A stretch of DNA of 64,000 nt from assembly GCF_013386115.1 (NCBI RefSeq), contig NZ_JACAOR010000001.1:834639-898638 (forward strand), read 5' to 3'. The position numbers and the translations under genes are program-made. Below are positions 8,765-19,600 of this stretch, one piece after another; position 1 is the stretch's first letter, and each line of letters opens with the position of its first letter. Source of the DNA: Pseudomonas gingeri (GTDB lineage Bacteria; Pseudomonadota; Gammaproteobacteria; Pseudomonadales; Pseudomonadaceae). Below the pieces are notes generated by a model. The model had not been told where the DNA came from and made no database searches. It was given only the letters and a program-made list of their open reading frames with translations.

Positions 8765-9967
8765 TCAAATGAGCGGCAGGCGGCGGAAGGTGCCGGGCTT
8801 TTCCGGATCGTGGTATTTGTTCATCGGGCCGTGTTCGAGGAAGTGTTTATGGCCGTGCGCCAGGCGCTCCTGGGACAGCGTCACACCCAGCCCATGGCCT
8901 TCTGGCACGCGTACGGTGTTGTTGCGTGGCACGAACGGCCCCTCTTCGATCACGTCGGTCACCTGCATGCGGAATAGCGACTGATTCGGCTCGCGAATCC
9001 AGCCCAGTGCGGCGCACAGATGCAGGTACACCGCGCTGCCCACCCCCGAATCGCCGCTGTAGCACCAGAAGTCGATGCCGGCGTGCTCGCAGGCGCCGAT
9101 GAAGCGCAGCAGTCGGCCGATGCCACCAAGGACCGCCGGGTTGCCGACAATCGCATCGGGCACCTTGTGCACCATCGCCCGGGCGATGTCGGTGTTATGG
9201 GTGGAAAACGGAATCGAGCAATGGCGGCGCAGTTCGATCATTTCGTCGAGGGTCGAGACCGGGTCCTCCCAGTTGCGCACGCCCAGTTCTTCCAGCGGAC
9301 GGATCAGCCGGCGCGCCGTGGCCAGCGAGTAGGCCTGGTTCGAATCGATGCGCAGCATCACGTCATCCCCCAGGCGCTGACGAATCAGCTCCAGCATGCG
9401 CAGGGAGACTTTCGGGTCATGGGTGGAGAACTTGCCCTCGAAAAACGTCGTGCCGTAGGTCTCGTTGAGCATCACGCAGTAGTCGGCCACCGCCTCCGGG
9501 GTCTGCTCGCCGCGCACCCGGCTTCCATCCCTTTGCAACGGGCCATCGTTGCGCAGGGAGAAGTAGTCGGTGAAGGGAATGTCCTTGCGCACCGCACCGC
9601 CCAGCAACTGGTACAGCGGCTGCTTCCAGGCCTTGCCGCGCAGGTCCCACAGTGCCATTTCCACGGCACCGAAGGCAGTGATCCGGGCGTTGTCGTTGAT
9701 GCTCTGGACACCCGCGAAGTAAGGCAGGCAGAGGAACTCGGCACCGGCGATATCAAAGGCATCATGACCCATCAGTTTCGGTGCGATCTGATCGCGAATG
9801 ATCGCCGCGGCCTGCCAGGAAGGTGCCTCACCCAGACCGACCAGGCCGTCTTCGGTTTCGACTTCGACAATGGTCGTGGAAAAGCCTGGCAGCTCACCGA
9901 AAACCCAGACGTAGGGTGCGTCCAGCGGCAGGTTGATGGGCGTGGCCTTGATGCTTTTGATCTTCAT
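8765..9967 (-). CDS. Enolase-superfamily protein (glucarate-dehydratase-like) with altered catalytic dyad
   Basis: 400 residues, with the mandelate-racemase/muconate-lactonizing N-terminal capping domain (GEAPSWQAA, EMALWDLRGKAW) and barrel. Metal ligands are visible as Asp in LRIDSNQAYS, Glu in NWEDPVS, and a probable Asn in STHNTDI, as in glucarate dehydratases. The C-terminal tail (GLGVTLSQERL.. HGPMNKYHDPEKPG) also resembles that group. Where glucarate dehydratase has the catalytic dyad Asp (ADPHFW) and His (GSHSNNHFD), this protein has Asn (GNPAVLGG) and Tyr (CYSGDSGVGS). The first Lys of the KxK motif appears to be Glu (FEGKFS). It is the first gene of the five-gene operon. Confidence 0.88.
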   Translation of the reverse strand: MKIKSIKATPINLPLDAPYVWVFGELPGFSTTIVEVETEDGLVGLGEAPSWQAAAIIRDQIAPKLMGHDAFDIAGAEFLCLPYFAGVQSINDNARITAFGAVEMALWDLRGKAWKQPLYQLLGGAVRKDIPFTDYFSLRNDGPLQRDGSRVRGEQTPEAVADYCVMLNETYGTTFFEGKFSTHDPKVSLRMLELIRQRLGDDVMLRIDSNQAYSLATARRLIRPLEELGVRNWEDPVSTLDEMIELRRHCSIPFSTHNTDIARAMVHKVPDAIVGNPAVLGGIGRLLRFIGACEHAGIDFWCYSGDSGVGSAVYLHLCAALGWIREPNQSLFRMQVTDVIEEGPFVPRNNTVRVPEGHGLGVTLSQERLAHGHKHFLEHGPMNKYHDPEKPGTFRRLPLI

Positions 9968-10096
9968 CGCGTAGCGGCTCCAGGGAATGAAAAGAGAAGC
10001 GGACTCACCGGGCTATCCATGCGATAAACAGCGTTATGTGAGTCGACCCAACTAAGCTAAGCTGCGCAGATACAAGAGTAAACGCGGTAAATTCTC
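9968..10096. promoter_or_regulatory. Divergent promoter region between enolase-operon and LysR regulator
   Basis: This 129-bp gap separates the operon head from a divergently transcribed LysR gene. That is the standard place for LysR-type operators. No unambiguous T-N11-A palindrome or sigma-70 boxes could be fixed by eye. Confidence 0.5.
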
Positions 10097-11053
10097 ATGC
10101 GATCCATGCTTTCAGATCATGTATTGGACAGTCCTGTCTTCAACCGTCGCCTGCCGCCCATGCACGCCCTGGAAGTGTTTGCCGCGGCAGCTCGTTGCGG
10201 CACCTTCAGTCGCGCCGCCAAGGCGCTGTTCGTCACCCAGAGTGCGATCAGCCGCCAGGTGCAACAGCTCGAGGAACACCTGGGCGTCGTGCTGTTCATC
10301 CGCCACAAGACCGGCCTGCGGCTGACGCCTGAAGCCGAAGCGCTGCTGCCCGTGGTCGAAGACGCCTTCGCGCGCCTGACCACCCTGTGCAACAGCCTGC
10401 GCAACGCCGGCCAGGTACTGACCCTGCGAATGCCGCCCACCCTGGCGACGCGCTGGTTCCTTCCCCTCTTGCCGGGGTTGCGCGCGGTGATGCCGGACAT
10501 GGATGTGCGGGTGACGACCTACGATGCGTGGGAGCCGCGGTTCGAGGACAGCGACGTGGATGCCGCGATCATTCAGGGTCGCGGGGATTGGCAGGATGTC
10601 GAGGCCATCCCCTTGATGCCAGAGCGCCTGACGCCGGTCTGCTCGGCGGAACTGGGCAAACGCCTGGCCGTGCCCGCCGACCTGAAGCACTTGCCGCTGC
10701 TGCATTGCTTTCCCGTCCAGGGGTGGAGTCGCTGGCTGGAAGCGGCTGGCGTGGAGGGCGTGGCGGCCCATCGGGGGCAATCGTTCGACACCCTGGATCT
10801 TGCGCTGTCGGCCGCGACGCGGGGACACGGCGTGGCACTGGGGGATCTGAATCTGGTGCGCGAAAGCCTGAACGATGGCGTACTGGTCGCGCCGTTCGAT
10901 ATCGAGCTCAACCAGGGTATTTCCTACTTCTTGATTTACCCGGCGCACCGGGCGCAGTTGCCTAAGATTCGTGCACTGCGAGAGTGGCTGCAAGCGGCGG
11001 CGACCGGCAGCACTCCGACGTTGCATGAGCCGTTCGTTGCCCCGATGACGTAA
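10097..11053 (+). CDS. LysR-family regulator (GcvA-like), probable regulator of the 3.9-10 kb operon
   Basis: 318 residues. The N-terminal winged helix-turn-helix reads ALEVFAAAARCGTFSRAAKALFVTQSAISRQVQQLEEHLG, followed by a LysR substrate-binding domain. The sequence style (RLPPMHALEVF; LFIRHKTGLRLTPEAEALLP) is like the GcvA subgroup. It is divergent from the enolase-like gene, so it is the likely regulator of that catabolic operon, with the pathway substrate or an intermediate as effector. The first in-frame ATG is at 10097; an internal Met (PPMHALEV) is a possible later start. Confidence 0.92.
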   Translation: MRSMLSDHVLDSPVFNRRLPPMHALEVFAAAARCGTFSRAAKALFVTQSAISRQVQQLEEHLGVVLFIRHKTGLRLTPEAEALLPVVEDAFARLTTLCNSLRNAGQVLTLRMPPTLATRWFLPLLPGLRAVMPDMDVRVTTYDAWEPRFEDSDVDAAIIQGRGDWQDVEAIPLMPERLTPVCSAELGKRLAVPADLKHLPLLHCFPVQGWSRWLEAAGVEGVAAHRGQSFDTLDLALSAATRGHGVALGDLNLVRESLNDGVLVAPFDIELNQGISYFLIYPAHRAQLPKIRALREWLQAAATGSTPTLHEPFVAPMT

Positions 11054-11117
11054 CGAAAGTCATCTGCCATCAGGGGGCATGAGCGCCGGAGTGCCGTGCA
11101 AGGACGCTATCGTTTTC

Positions 11118-12113
11118 TCAAACGAACCCGGTCACCGCATGAGGAACGTAGAAGTGCTCCATTCGCGCCCTCTCCTCTTGCGACAGCACGATATCGAGCG
11201 CCGCCACCGCATCGTCGATCTGGGCGGCCTTCGACGCGCCCACGATGGGGGTGGGTGCCCCGCGATGGCCCAGTACCCAGGCCATGGCGATCTGGGCCAT
11301 CGACACCCCGCGCTCCCGGGCAATCTCCTGCACGACGCCGATGACTTTGCCGTCGACCAGGTCGGTCTTGTCCAGCACTGACTTGCCAAAGACGTCGGTC
11401 CTGCTCCGTTCGGTCTCTTGCCCATGAGGCCGGGTCAGTCGCCCTCGTGCCAGCGGGCTCCAGGGCATCAGGGCAATCCCCTGATCCATGCAGAGCGGGA
11501 TCATTTCCCGCTCCTCTTCCCGATAAATCAGGTTGAGATAGTTCTGCATGGACACGAACCGGCTCCAGTTGTTGCGCCTGGCAACCTCCTGGGCCTTGGC
11601 GAACTGCCAGGCGAACATTGACGAGGCGCCGATGTAGCGGGCCTTGCCGGCTTTCACCACATCGTGCAGCGCCTCCATGGTCTCTTCGATCGGCGTGGTG
11701 TAATCCCAGCGATGGATCTGATAGAGATCCACGTAGTCCAGCCCCAGGCGGGTCAGGCTCGCGTCAATACTCGACAGGATCGCCTTGCGGGAAAGGCCCT
11801 TGTCGTTGGGTCTGTCCGAGCCCTGGCCCATGTTGGGCGGGTAGAACACCTTGGTCGCGACAACGGTTTCATCGCGGCGGGTGAACGCCTTGAGCAGCTT
11901 GCCGACGATGATTTCCGAGGTTCCCGCCGAGTAGCTGTTTGCCGTATCGAAGAAGTTGATGCCCCGGTCCACGGCATGTTTGAAGATGGGCCGGCTCGCC
12001 CCTTCGTCCAGTGTCCAGGAATGGGTGCCAGACCCGGCATCGCCGAAGGTCATGCAGCCAAGACAAATGCGCGATACATCCAGTCCTGTCTTACCTAGTT
12101 TGACGAATTGCAT
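11118..12113 (-). CDS. Aldo/keto reductase (NADPH-dependent)
   Basis: 331 residues with the full aldo/keto-reductase barrel. The catalytic tetrad is visible: Asp in INFFDTANSYSAG, Tyr a few residues on, Lys in VVATKVFYPP, His in LYQIHRWDYT. The NADPH site is near the C-terminus (PIVGASKAAQIDDAV). Length and motifs match the general stress and xenobiotic-aldehyde reductases of proteobacteria (YajO/Tas type). It is 48 bp downstream of the YciI-like gene on the same strand and probably co-transcribed. The physiological substrate is not evident. Confidence 0.92.
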   Translation of the reverse strand: MQFVKLGKTGLDVSRICLGCMTFGDAGSGTHSWTLDEGASRPIFKHAVDRGINFFDTANSYSAGTSEIIVGKLLKAFTRRDETVVATKVFYPPNMGQGSDRPNDKGLSRKAILSSIDASLTRLGLDYVDLYQIHRWDYTTPIEETMEALHDVVKAGKARYIGASSMFAWQFAKAQEVARRNNWSRFVSMQNYLNLIYREEEREMIPLCMDQGIALMPWSPLARGRLTRPHGQETERSRTDVFGKSVLDKTDLVDGKVIGVVQEIARERGVSMAQIAMAWVLGHRGAPTPIVGASKAAQIDDAVAALDIVLSQEERARMEHFYVPHAVTGFV

Positions 12114-12161
12114 CGAGTGCCTCCTCGGGCTTGGTACGAACTATTATCGGGCGAAGAGCGG

Positions 12162-12455
12162 TTACCGGGTTCTCGGGCCAAATCCCGCGTAGGGCTTCAA
12201 CGGTACGACCGACATGACTTCCAGCATCCCGGAATTGACCAGCGGCAGGGTTGCCAGCTTTTCCCGAACGGCGGCTTCGTTCTCGGCTTCCACCAACAGG
12301 CAAGCGCCGCCCATATCGCCACGGTGCCAGATGGTGCGGATGAAACCCTCCAGATACAGCGCCCGGGCCTGCTGTGCTTCGGCCTCGAGATGAGGGGCGA
12401 AGTCCGCATCGGAAAAACGTTCCGAGACACGGCGTGACAGCGTGATGAACTGCAT
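12162..12455 (-). CDS. YciI/muconolactone-isomerase-like small protein
   Basis: 97 residues starting MQFITLSRR. The start at 12455 is supported by an AAGGA site about 8 bases upstream; an earlier Met at 12470 lacks one. The single alpha/beta ferredoxin-like domain (ARALYLEGFIRTIWHRGD.. ACLLVEAENEAAVREKLATLPLVNSGMLE) is typical of the YciI and muconolactone-isomerase-like dimeric barrel proteins. Such proteins often accompany oxidoreductases. It precedes the aldo/keto reductase in the same direction and is divergent from a LysR gene. Confidence 0.75.
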   Translation of the reverse strand: MQFITLSRRVSERFSDADFAPHLEAEAQQARALYLEGFIRTIWHRGDMGGACLLVEAENEAAVREKLATLPLVNSGMLEVMSVVPLKPYAGFGPRTR

Positions 12456-12560
12456 GTCTGTTTCCTTCAAGATGTCGGTGGTTTAAATCGCTCACCGATA
12501 GTTGCAAAAAACATTACTCTGGTCCAAGACGCGTTCTGCATGACTTGAGACAAGATTTAC

Positions 12561-13451
12561 ATGACCCTGGATATTCGTTTACTGACTGCCTTTATCGCTG
12601 TCGCGGAAACCGAAAATGTCGGGCAGGCCGCCAGTCACCTGCATATCTCGCAGTCGCCGTTGAGTCGGCAAATCATGCAGTTGGAAGCACAGTTGGGCCT
12701 GAAATTGTTCGAACGCACGCGCCAGCGAATGCGCCTGACCGACGAAGGACGGCTTTTCCTGCAAGAGGCCTACAGCCTGGTCGCCCATGCCTCTGAAGTC
12801 GAAGCGACGGCACGCAGAATTGCCCTTGGCCAGACCGGCCATATCGCCGTGGGCTATGTCGAGGCCGCCATGCACTCCAGTGTATTGCCGCGGGCCCTGG
12901 CCGGCCTGCAATCAGGCCATCCTGGCGCCACCTTCGAACTCCATCCCCTGAGCTCCGCGGAGCAGGTCGAGGCCCTGCTGGGCCGAACCCTCGATTTCGG
13001 ATTGGTGTATTCAGTGCCTGAGCGCACGGACATAGCGTCGATGGCGATCTCGACCGAAGCCTTGTTGCTGGCCCTGGGCAAACGACACCCGTTGGCCGCG
13101 CAAGCGAACCTCGCCCCCCAGAACTTGAACGGCCAGCGCTGGGTGGCCTTGGCCGGCGCGAAAAACCCGGCGGCCCGCCAGCGTTTTCTCGAGAACTGCT
13201 CGGCGTGCGGTTTCTTGCCCGACATCCAGGTCGAAGCCGATGACCTGCTGGCCGCCTTGCGGCTGGTGGCCTCGGGGTTGGGCATTACCTTTGTCCAGGC
13301 GAGTCTCAGGGATTGCCTGGTCGACAGCGTCATCTTTCGCGAACTGCCCTGGTACCCGTCACAGGTCAGGGTCCATGCCATCTGGCGCAAGGACGACCCC
13401 AAGCCACTGGTGGCGATGTTCCGGCGAGCGCTCATGGCCGTCGAGCGTTAA
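12561..13451 (+). CDS. LysR-family regulator, probable regulator of YciI/AKR pair
   Basis: 296 residues. The N-terminal helix-turn-helix is AETENVGQAASHLHISQSPLSRQIMQLEAQLGLKLFER, a CatR/BenM-like pattern, followed by a periplasmic-binding-fold effector domain (LDFGLVYSVPERTDIASM..). Divergent placement, 105 bp from the YciI-like gene, suggests control of that gene and the aldo/keto reductase. The effector is unknown. Confidence 0.92.
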   Translation: MTLDIRLLTAFIAVAETENVGQAASHLHISQSPLSRQIMQLEAQLGLKLFERTRQRMRLTDEGRLFLQEAYSLVAHASEVEATARRIALGQTGHIAVGYVEAAMHSSVLPRALAGLQSGHPGATFELHPLSSAEQVEALLGRTLDFGLVYSVPERTDIASMAISTEALLLALGKRHPLAAQANLAPQNLNGQRWVALAGAKNPAARQRFLENCSACGFLPDIQVEADDLLAALRLVASGLGITFVQASLRDCLVDSVIFRELPWYPSQVRVHAIWRKDDPKPLVAMFRRALMAVER

Positions 13452-13660
13452 TTCGGCCTCTGAATCGTCCTGACGGCCCTGCGGACGCTGAGCTCTTATG
13501 TTCGCTAGCGCACAGACATCCGCCTGCCTCAACGACGACACTTGAAGCCTGCGCCCAAGCCCATCATTGAGAGCTTTCGCCTGACCACCCCATGGCCGGC
13601 GATGCCTGCCTGCCCTTGGCTAATCAGCATTTGTCTAGGGCATGTCATGCCAAGGAAATC

Positions 13661-16600
13661 ATGGACAGTCATTGGCCCATGCGACTGCTTCAGTTGTGGC
13701 GCTTCCCTGCCGTTCGCCTGCAACACTGGATCGAGTCCCGCCGTACCTTCGCCTACGAGCCACTGTTGCGCTCGGAGCTGTTCAGCGCCGAACAGATGGC
13801 CAGTCATGGCACCCTGCTCGCCCAACAACACCATCTCAACCGGCGTTCATCGAAAGACGCCCTGCTCGCTCGACTGGCCGACAACGAAGCCACCCTGGCC
13901 AGCAGTTGCCGAGCACTCACCACGGCCCCCGCATCCACTCGCAGAGCCACACCGGCGGCAGAATGGTTGCTGGACAATTACTACCTGGTGGAAGAGCAGA
14001 TACGCACCACCAAGACTCACCTGCCGCGCGGTTACAGCCGCGAGCTGCCGTGCCTGGCCGCGGGCCCGTCGGCCGGCCTGCCACGGGTCTACGATATCGC
14101 CCTGGAAACCATCTCCCACGGCGACGGGCGTGTCGATGCCGAGAGCCTGAGCCGGTTCGTCGGCTGTTATCAGCAGGTCACCCCCCTGACCCTCGGCGAA
14201 CTCTGGGCCATCCCGATCATGCTGCGCCTGGCACTGATCGAAAACCTGCGACGGGTGGCTTCACGGCTGATGGCCAACTGGGTGGACCGCAACCTGGCCA
14301 ATGACTGGGCCGATCACCTGATCGAGACTGCCGAGCGCGATGCCAAGAGTGTCGTGCTGACCGTGGCGGACATGGCCCGTTCCGCCCCGCCCATGACGTC
14401 TCCCTTCGTTGCCGAACTGGCACGCCGCCTACAGGGGCAGAACGCTGCGCTGATCCTGCCATTGGCCTGGATCGAGCAGATGCTCGGCGAGTCGGGACTT
14501 AACATTGAGCGCCAGGTGCAGGTCGATGCCCAGCAACAGGCAGCGGACCAGGTGTCGATCAGCAACAGCATCACCAGCTTGCGATTGCTCGCCGCGACCG
14601 ATTGGAAGGCATTCGTCGAAAGCCTGAGTCATGTGGAGCAGCACCTGCTCACTGACCCTTGCGGTGTGTATCCGCAAATGGATTTCCCGACCCGCGACCA
14701 CTACCGGCATGTCATCGAACGCCTGGCCAAAAGGGCTGACCAGACACAGGAAAGTATTGCCCAGGCGGCCATCGCCCTGACCCGCGAACGTGCCTTGCCG
14801 CCGCTTCAGGATGACGTCGCCGGCCATGTGGGGTACTACCTGGTCGGGCCGGGGCTCGAGACTCTGGAGCGGCACATCGGCGCCAGCATGCCTTGGAGCG
14901 TGCGCTGCCAACGATGGCTGCTCAGTGCACCGCTGACCTTTTTCCTCGGACCGGTCGCTGCGGTGAGCGCACTGTTGGCCTGGCCGTTCTTCACGGAGCT
15001 GTATCGCGATCACCTGCCCGGTTACGCATTGGCGTTGCTGGCCCTGCCCGTCCTGCTGATCTGCAGTCGACTGGCAATCGACCTGGTCAACGCCTGGATC
15101 ACACTCACCTTGCGCCCCAGCGTTCTGCCCCGGCTGGACTACAGCACAGGTATTCCTGCACGGGCACGTACGTTGGTGGTCATTCCCACCCTGATAGCCA
15201 GCGCCGGCGATATCGACGAACTGGTGGACAACCTGGAGGTGCGCTTCCTGGCCAACCGCGACGCCCATCTGCATTTTGCGCTGCTGACAGACTTCATGGA
15301 TTGCACGACGCAGACAACCCCCCAGGACGATGCGCTCCTCGACCAGGCCCAGGGCTTGATCGAGGCGCTGAACCGCAAATACCCGCATCCCGATGAAGAC
15401 AGGTTCTTTCTGCTCCACCGCCCCAGGCGCTGGAACAGCGTCGATCAGGTCTGGATGGGACACGAGCGCAAGCGCGGCAAACTCGCGGAACTCAATGCTT
15501 TGCTGCGCGGCCATGGTCGTGACCGGTTTTCCCTGATCGTCGGTGATATCCAGGTCCTGCAATCGGTACGCTACGTGATCACGCTCGATACCGACACCCA
15601 GCTGCCTCGTGATGTCGCCCGCCAATGCGTCGGTGCGATGGAGCATCCGCTGAACCATCCGCGGTTCGACTCGCGGGACGGACACATTGTCAGTGGTTAT
15701 GCGATTCTCCAGCCTCGGGTCGGCATCAGCCTGCCGAGTACCGCCCGTTCCCCCTATGCCCGCCTGTTCGGCAGCGAAGCCGGGGTCGATCCCTATACCC
15801 GTGCGGTTTCAGACGTCTATCAGGACCTCTTTCTGCACGGTTCATTCATCGGCAAAGGCATCTATGCCGTCGATGCTTTCGAGCATGCGCTGCAGGATCG
15901 CTTCCCGGATAACCATATCCTCAGCCACGACTTGATCGAGGGGTGTTATGCCCGCTCGGGATTGCTCAGTGATGTGCAACTGTTCGAGGAGTACCCGGCC
16001 CGTTACACCGCCGACGTCAAACGCCGCCATCGCTGGATTCGCGGCGACTGGCAATTGTTGCCCTGGCTGATGCCCTGGACCCCGAAGGCCCCCGGTGGGA
16101 ACGAGCGCAATCGCCTGTGTGCGGTAGCGCGCTGGAAGATCTTTGACAACCTGCGGCGCAGCCTGGAGCCGGCCGCCTTACTCACCCTGCTGCTATGGGG
16201 CTGGTCCGGCTCGACTCAACCGCTGTCCTGGACACTGGCCCTGTTGATGCTTGTTCTGATTCAACCGCTGTCGAGTTCGCTGCGAGAGCTGATCAATAAA
16301 ACCGTCGATGTGCCAGTGGAACAGCATCTGATAGCGGCCATGAGGCTCTGCGGCCAACATCTGACCCGAGCCCTGCTACCCCTGCTCTGGCTGCCCTTCG
16401 AGGCTTTCTACAGCCTGGATGCCGTGGCGCGCACCCTATGGCGCATGACCGTCAGCCAACGCAGGCTGTTGCAATGGCAGCCATCCCGCGAGGTCGAGCG
16501 CAACGGTCAAAACCGCTTGCAGGATCTTTATCGGGAAATGTGGATTGCGCCGGTGTTCGCGATCGGACTCCTGGTCTTCTTGCTGATGACGCCGACGACA

Positions 16601-19600
16601 CTCGCCCTGGCGGCGCCCTTTATCCTCGCCTGGCTAGCAGGTCCGGCCGTGGCCTGGTGGATCAGCCGCCCGTCGTCCCGTGCACAGCTGCAACCTTCGC
16701 ATCAGCAGTTGCGCCTGCTACGTGCTTTGGCCCGCAGAACCTGGGCGTTCTTCGATCAATACGTCGGTCCGGCGGACAACTGGCTGCCACCTGACAACAT
16801 TCAGGAGGCGCCACGTTTTCTCATTGCCCACCGCACCTCACCAACGAACATGGGCATGGCGTTGCTGTCCCATCTGGCGGCCCACGACTTCGGCTACCTG
16901 AGCTGCACCCGACTGCTTGAGCGGCTGGAGCAGTCACTGACCACCATGAGCGGCCTGGAGCGTTATCAGCGGCACTTCTACAACTGGTACGACACCCAGA
17001 CATTGAAGCCCCTGCCAGCGCTGTACGTCTCGACCGTCGATAGCGGCAACCTGGCAGCACTGCTGCTGACGCTACGCCCGGGGTTATTGGAACTGCTCGG
17101 TGCGCCGCTGCTTCACCAGCGGCTGTTCAATGGCCTGAACGATACCCTGGAGGTACTGCAAGACACCCTGGTCAACGCCGGACTCGATGATCCTTCGGTC
17201 AACACCCTGAGGGAACACACCCTGTTGACCATGGCGCGGGCGACGGCCCATCCAGAGCAGTTACGCAGCCTGCTGCAGGAAACGCTGGAACAGATCATCG
17301 AGGTGGTTGCCACACCGCGCTCGGTGACCACCGATGAGTGCGAGTTCTGGTATGAGGCGACGCTCGCCCAATGCGTGGACCTGCTCGCCGAGAGTCGGCG
17401 CTTCGAGCTTCCCGACACCCAGGCAAATGACTGCCTGGCGAAGAACAGCCTGGACGAACTGGCCCAACTCGACGTGACGCGGTGGCTACCCGAACAGCGC
17501 AATCAGGTCGGCGCGGTACGCTCTCTGGCGGCGGCACGTATCGCCACGTTGACACGGCTGGCCGAGAGCGCCGCGCAGATGGCGGACATGGACTTCCGTT
17601 TCCTCTACGACACGCGCCGTGATCTGTTCGTCATCGGCTACAACGTCGATGAACACAGGCTCGATACGGGTTATTACGACTTGCTGGCCTCGGAAGTACG
17701 GCTGACCAATTTCGTTGCCATCGCCCAAGGGCAGATCCCACAAGAAGGCTGGTTTACCCTGGGTCGCCTGCTCACCAGCAACGGTGGCGTACCCGTGCTC
17801 CTGTCCTGGTCCGGGTCGATGTTCGAGTATTTGATGCCCATGCTGGTGATGCCCAATTATGAGGGCACGCTACTCGACCAGACCTGCCGTGCAGCGGTGG
17901 CCTTGCAGATCCAGCACGGCCATCACCAGGGCATTCCCTGGGGCGTATCCGAGTCGGGCTACAACACGCTCGACGCTCATTTCAACTACCAGTACCGGGC
18001 CTTCGGGGTGCCGGGACTGGGCCTCAAGCGCGGCCTGGGTGAAGATTCGGTGGTTGCCCCCTATGCCACGGTGCTGGCGTTGATGGTCGACCCCATCGCG
18101 GCCTGCCGGAACCTGCAACGGCTCACCGAACTGGGCCTGACCGGACGCTTTGGCCTGCATGAGGCGGTCGACTTCACCGAAGCACGCCTGCCACGCGGAC
18201 AGGACTTTGCTATCGTCCAGTCCTTCATGGCCCACCATCAGGGCATGAGCCTGCTGGCCTTGACCAGTGTGTTGCTCGATAGACCCATGCAGCGCCGCTT
18301 TGAATCCGATCCACAGTTCCAGGCCACGGCCCTGCTCCTTCAGGAACGGGTACCGAAAACCGCCGCCCAGTACCTGCACGCTTCCAATGCGCCGGCGGCC
18401 GATGAAGCGGCACGCATCAATGAAACCAAGCTGCGGGTCTTCACCGACCTCGATCGCAAGCGCCCAGCCGTGCAGTTGCTGTCCAACGGCCGCTACCATG
18501 TGATGGTCAGCAGTGGCGGCGGCGGTTACAGCCGATGCAACGAGCTGTCCATTACCCGTTGGCACGAGGATGTGACCTGTGACAACTGGGGGATGTTCTG
18601 TTACCTGCGCAATGTCGAGAATAACGTGTTCTGGTCGGCGGCCCATCAGCCGAGCCTGAGCAGGACACAGAGCCAGGAAGCGATTTTCACCGATGCCCGC
18701 GCCGAATTCAGGGTGCGTGAGCAGGACTTCGACAGCCATACCGAAATCGTCGTGTCACCCGAGGACGATATCGAGTTGCGGCGACTGCACATCACCAACC
18801 GTGCACGGGTACGTCGCAGCATCGAGCTCACCAGCTATGCCGAGGTGGTGCTGGCACCCGCCATCAGTGATGCCGTGCATCCGGCCTTCAGCAACCTGTT
18901 CGTGCAGACAGAACTGTTGCAACCGCTACAGGCCATCCTGTGTACGCGCCGCCCACGCTCCACCCAGGAATCCACCCCCTGGATGTGCCATCTGCTGGCA
19001 GCCCATGGCGCGGGCATCGATGAGATTTCCTACGAAACCGACCGTGCCCGCTTTATCGGCCGAGGCCGGTCGGTGGTTCGGCCCGCGGTCATGGAGCCCG
19101 CGGTGCCGCAGCTTTCCGGCACGGCCGGATCGGTGCTCGATCCCATCGTCGCCATTCGCTGTCGCATCAGCCTGGAACCGGGCCAGACCGCAACCATCGA
19201 TCTGGTGACCGGGGTGGCCGACAGCCGCGAGCACTGTGTGCAGTTGATCAACAAATACCGTGACCGGCACCTGGCGGATCGGGTCTTTGACCTGGCCTGG
19301 ACCCACAGCCAGGTGCTGTTGCGACAGTTGAATGCCACCCTTGCCGATGCTCGCCTGTTCGAGCAGATGGCCGCGTCGGTCATTTACGCCAGCCCTTCGT
19401 TGCGGGCGCAAAGCACGGTACTGCTCGCCAATCGCCGGAGTCAGTCCGGGCTGTGGGGGCAAGCCATTTCCGGCGACCTGCCGATTGTCCTGCTGCAGAT
19501 CTCGGAATTGGCCAACATCGAGCTGGTACACCAGTTGATCAAGGCGCACGCCTATTGGCGGCAGAAAGGCCTGGCAGTAGACTTGGTGATATGGAATGAA

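Noticed and set aside
14429..15685. 418-codon minus-strand frame inside the glucan synthase gene
   Set aside because: Antisense to the GT84 region; composition is Gln/Arg/His-rich and no motif is present.
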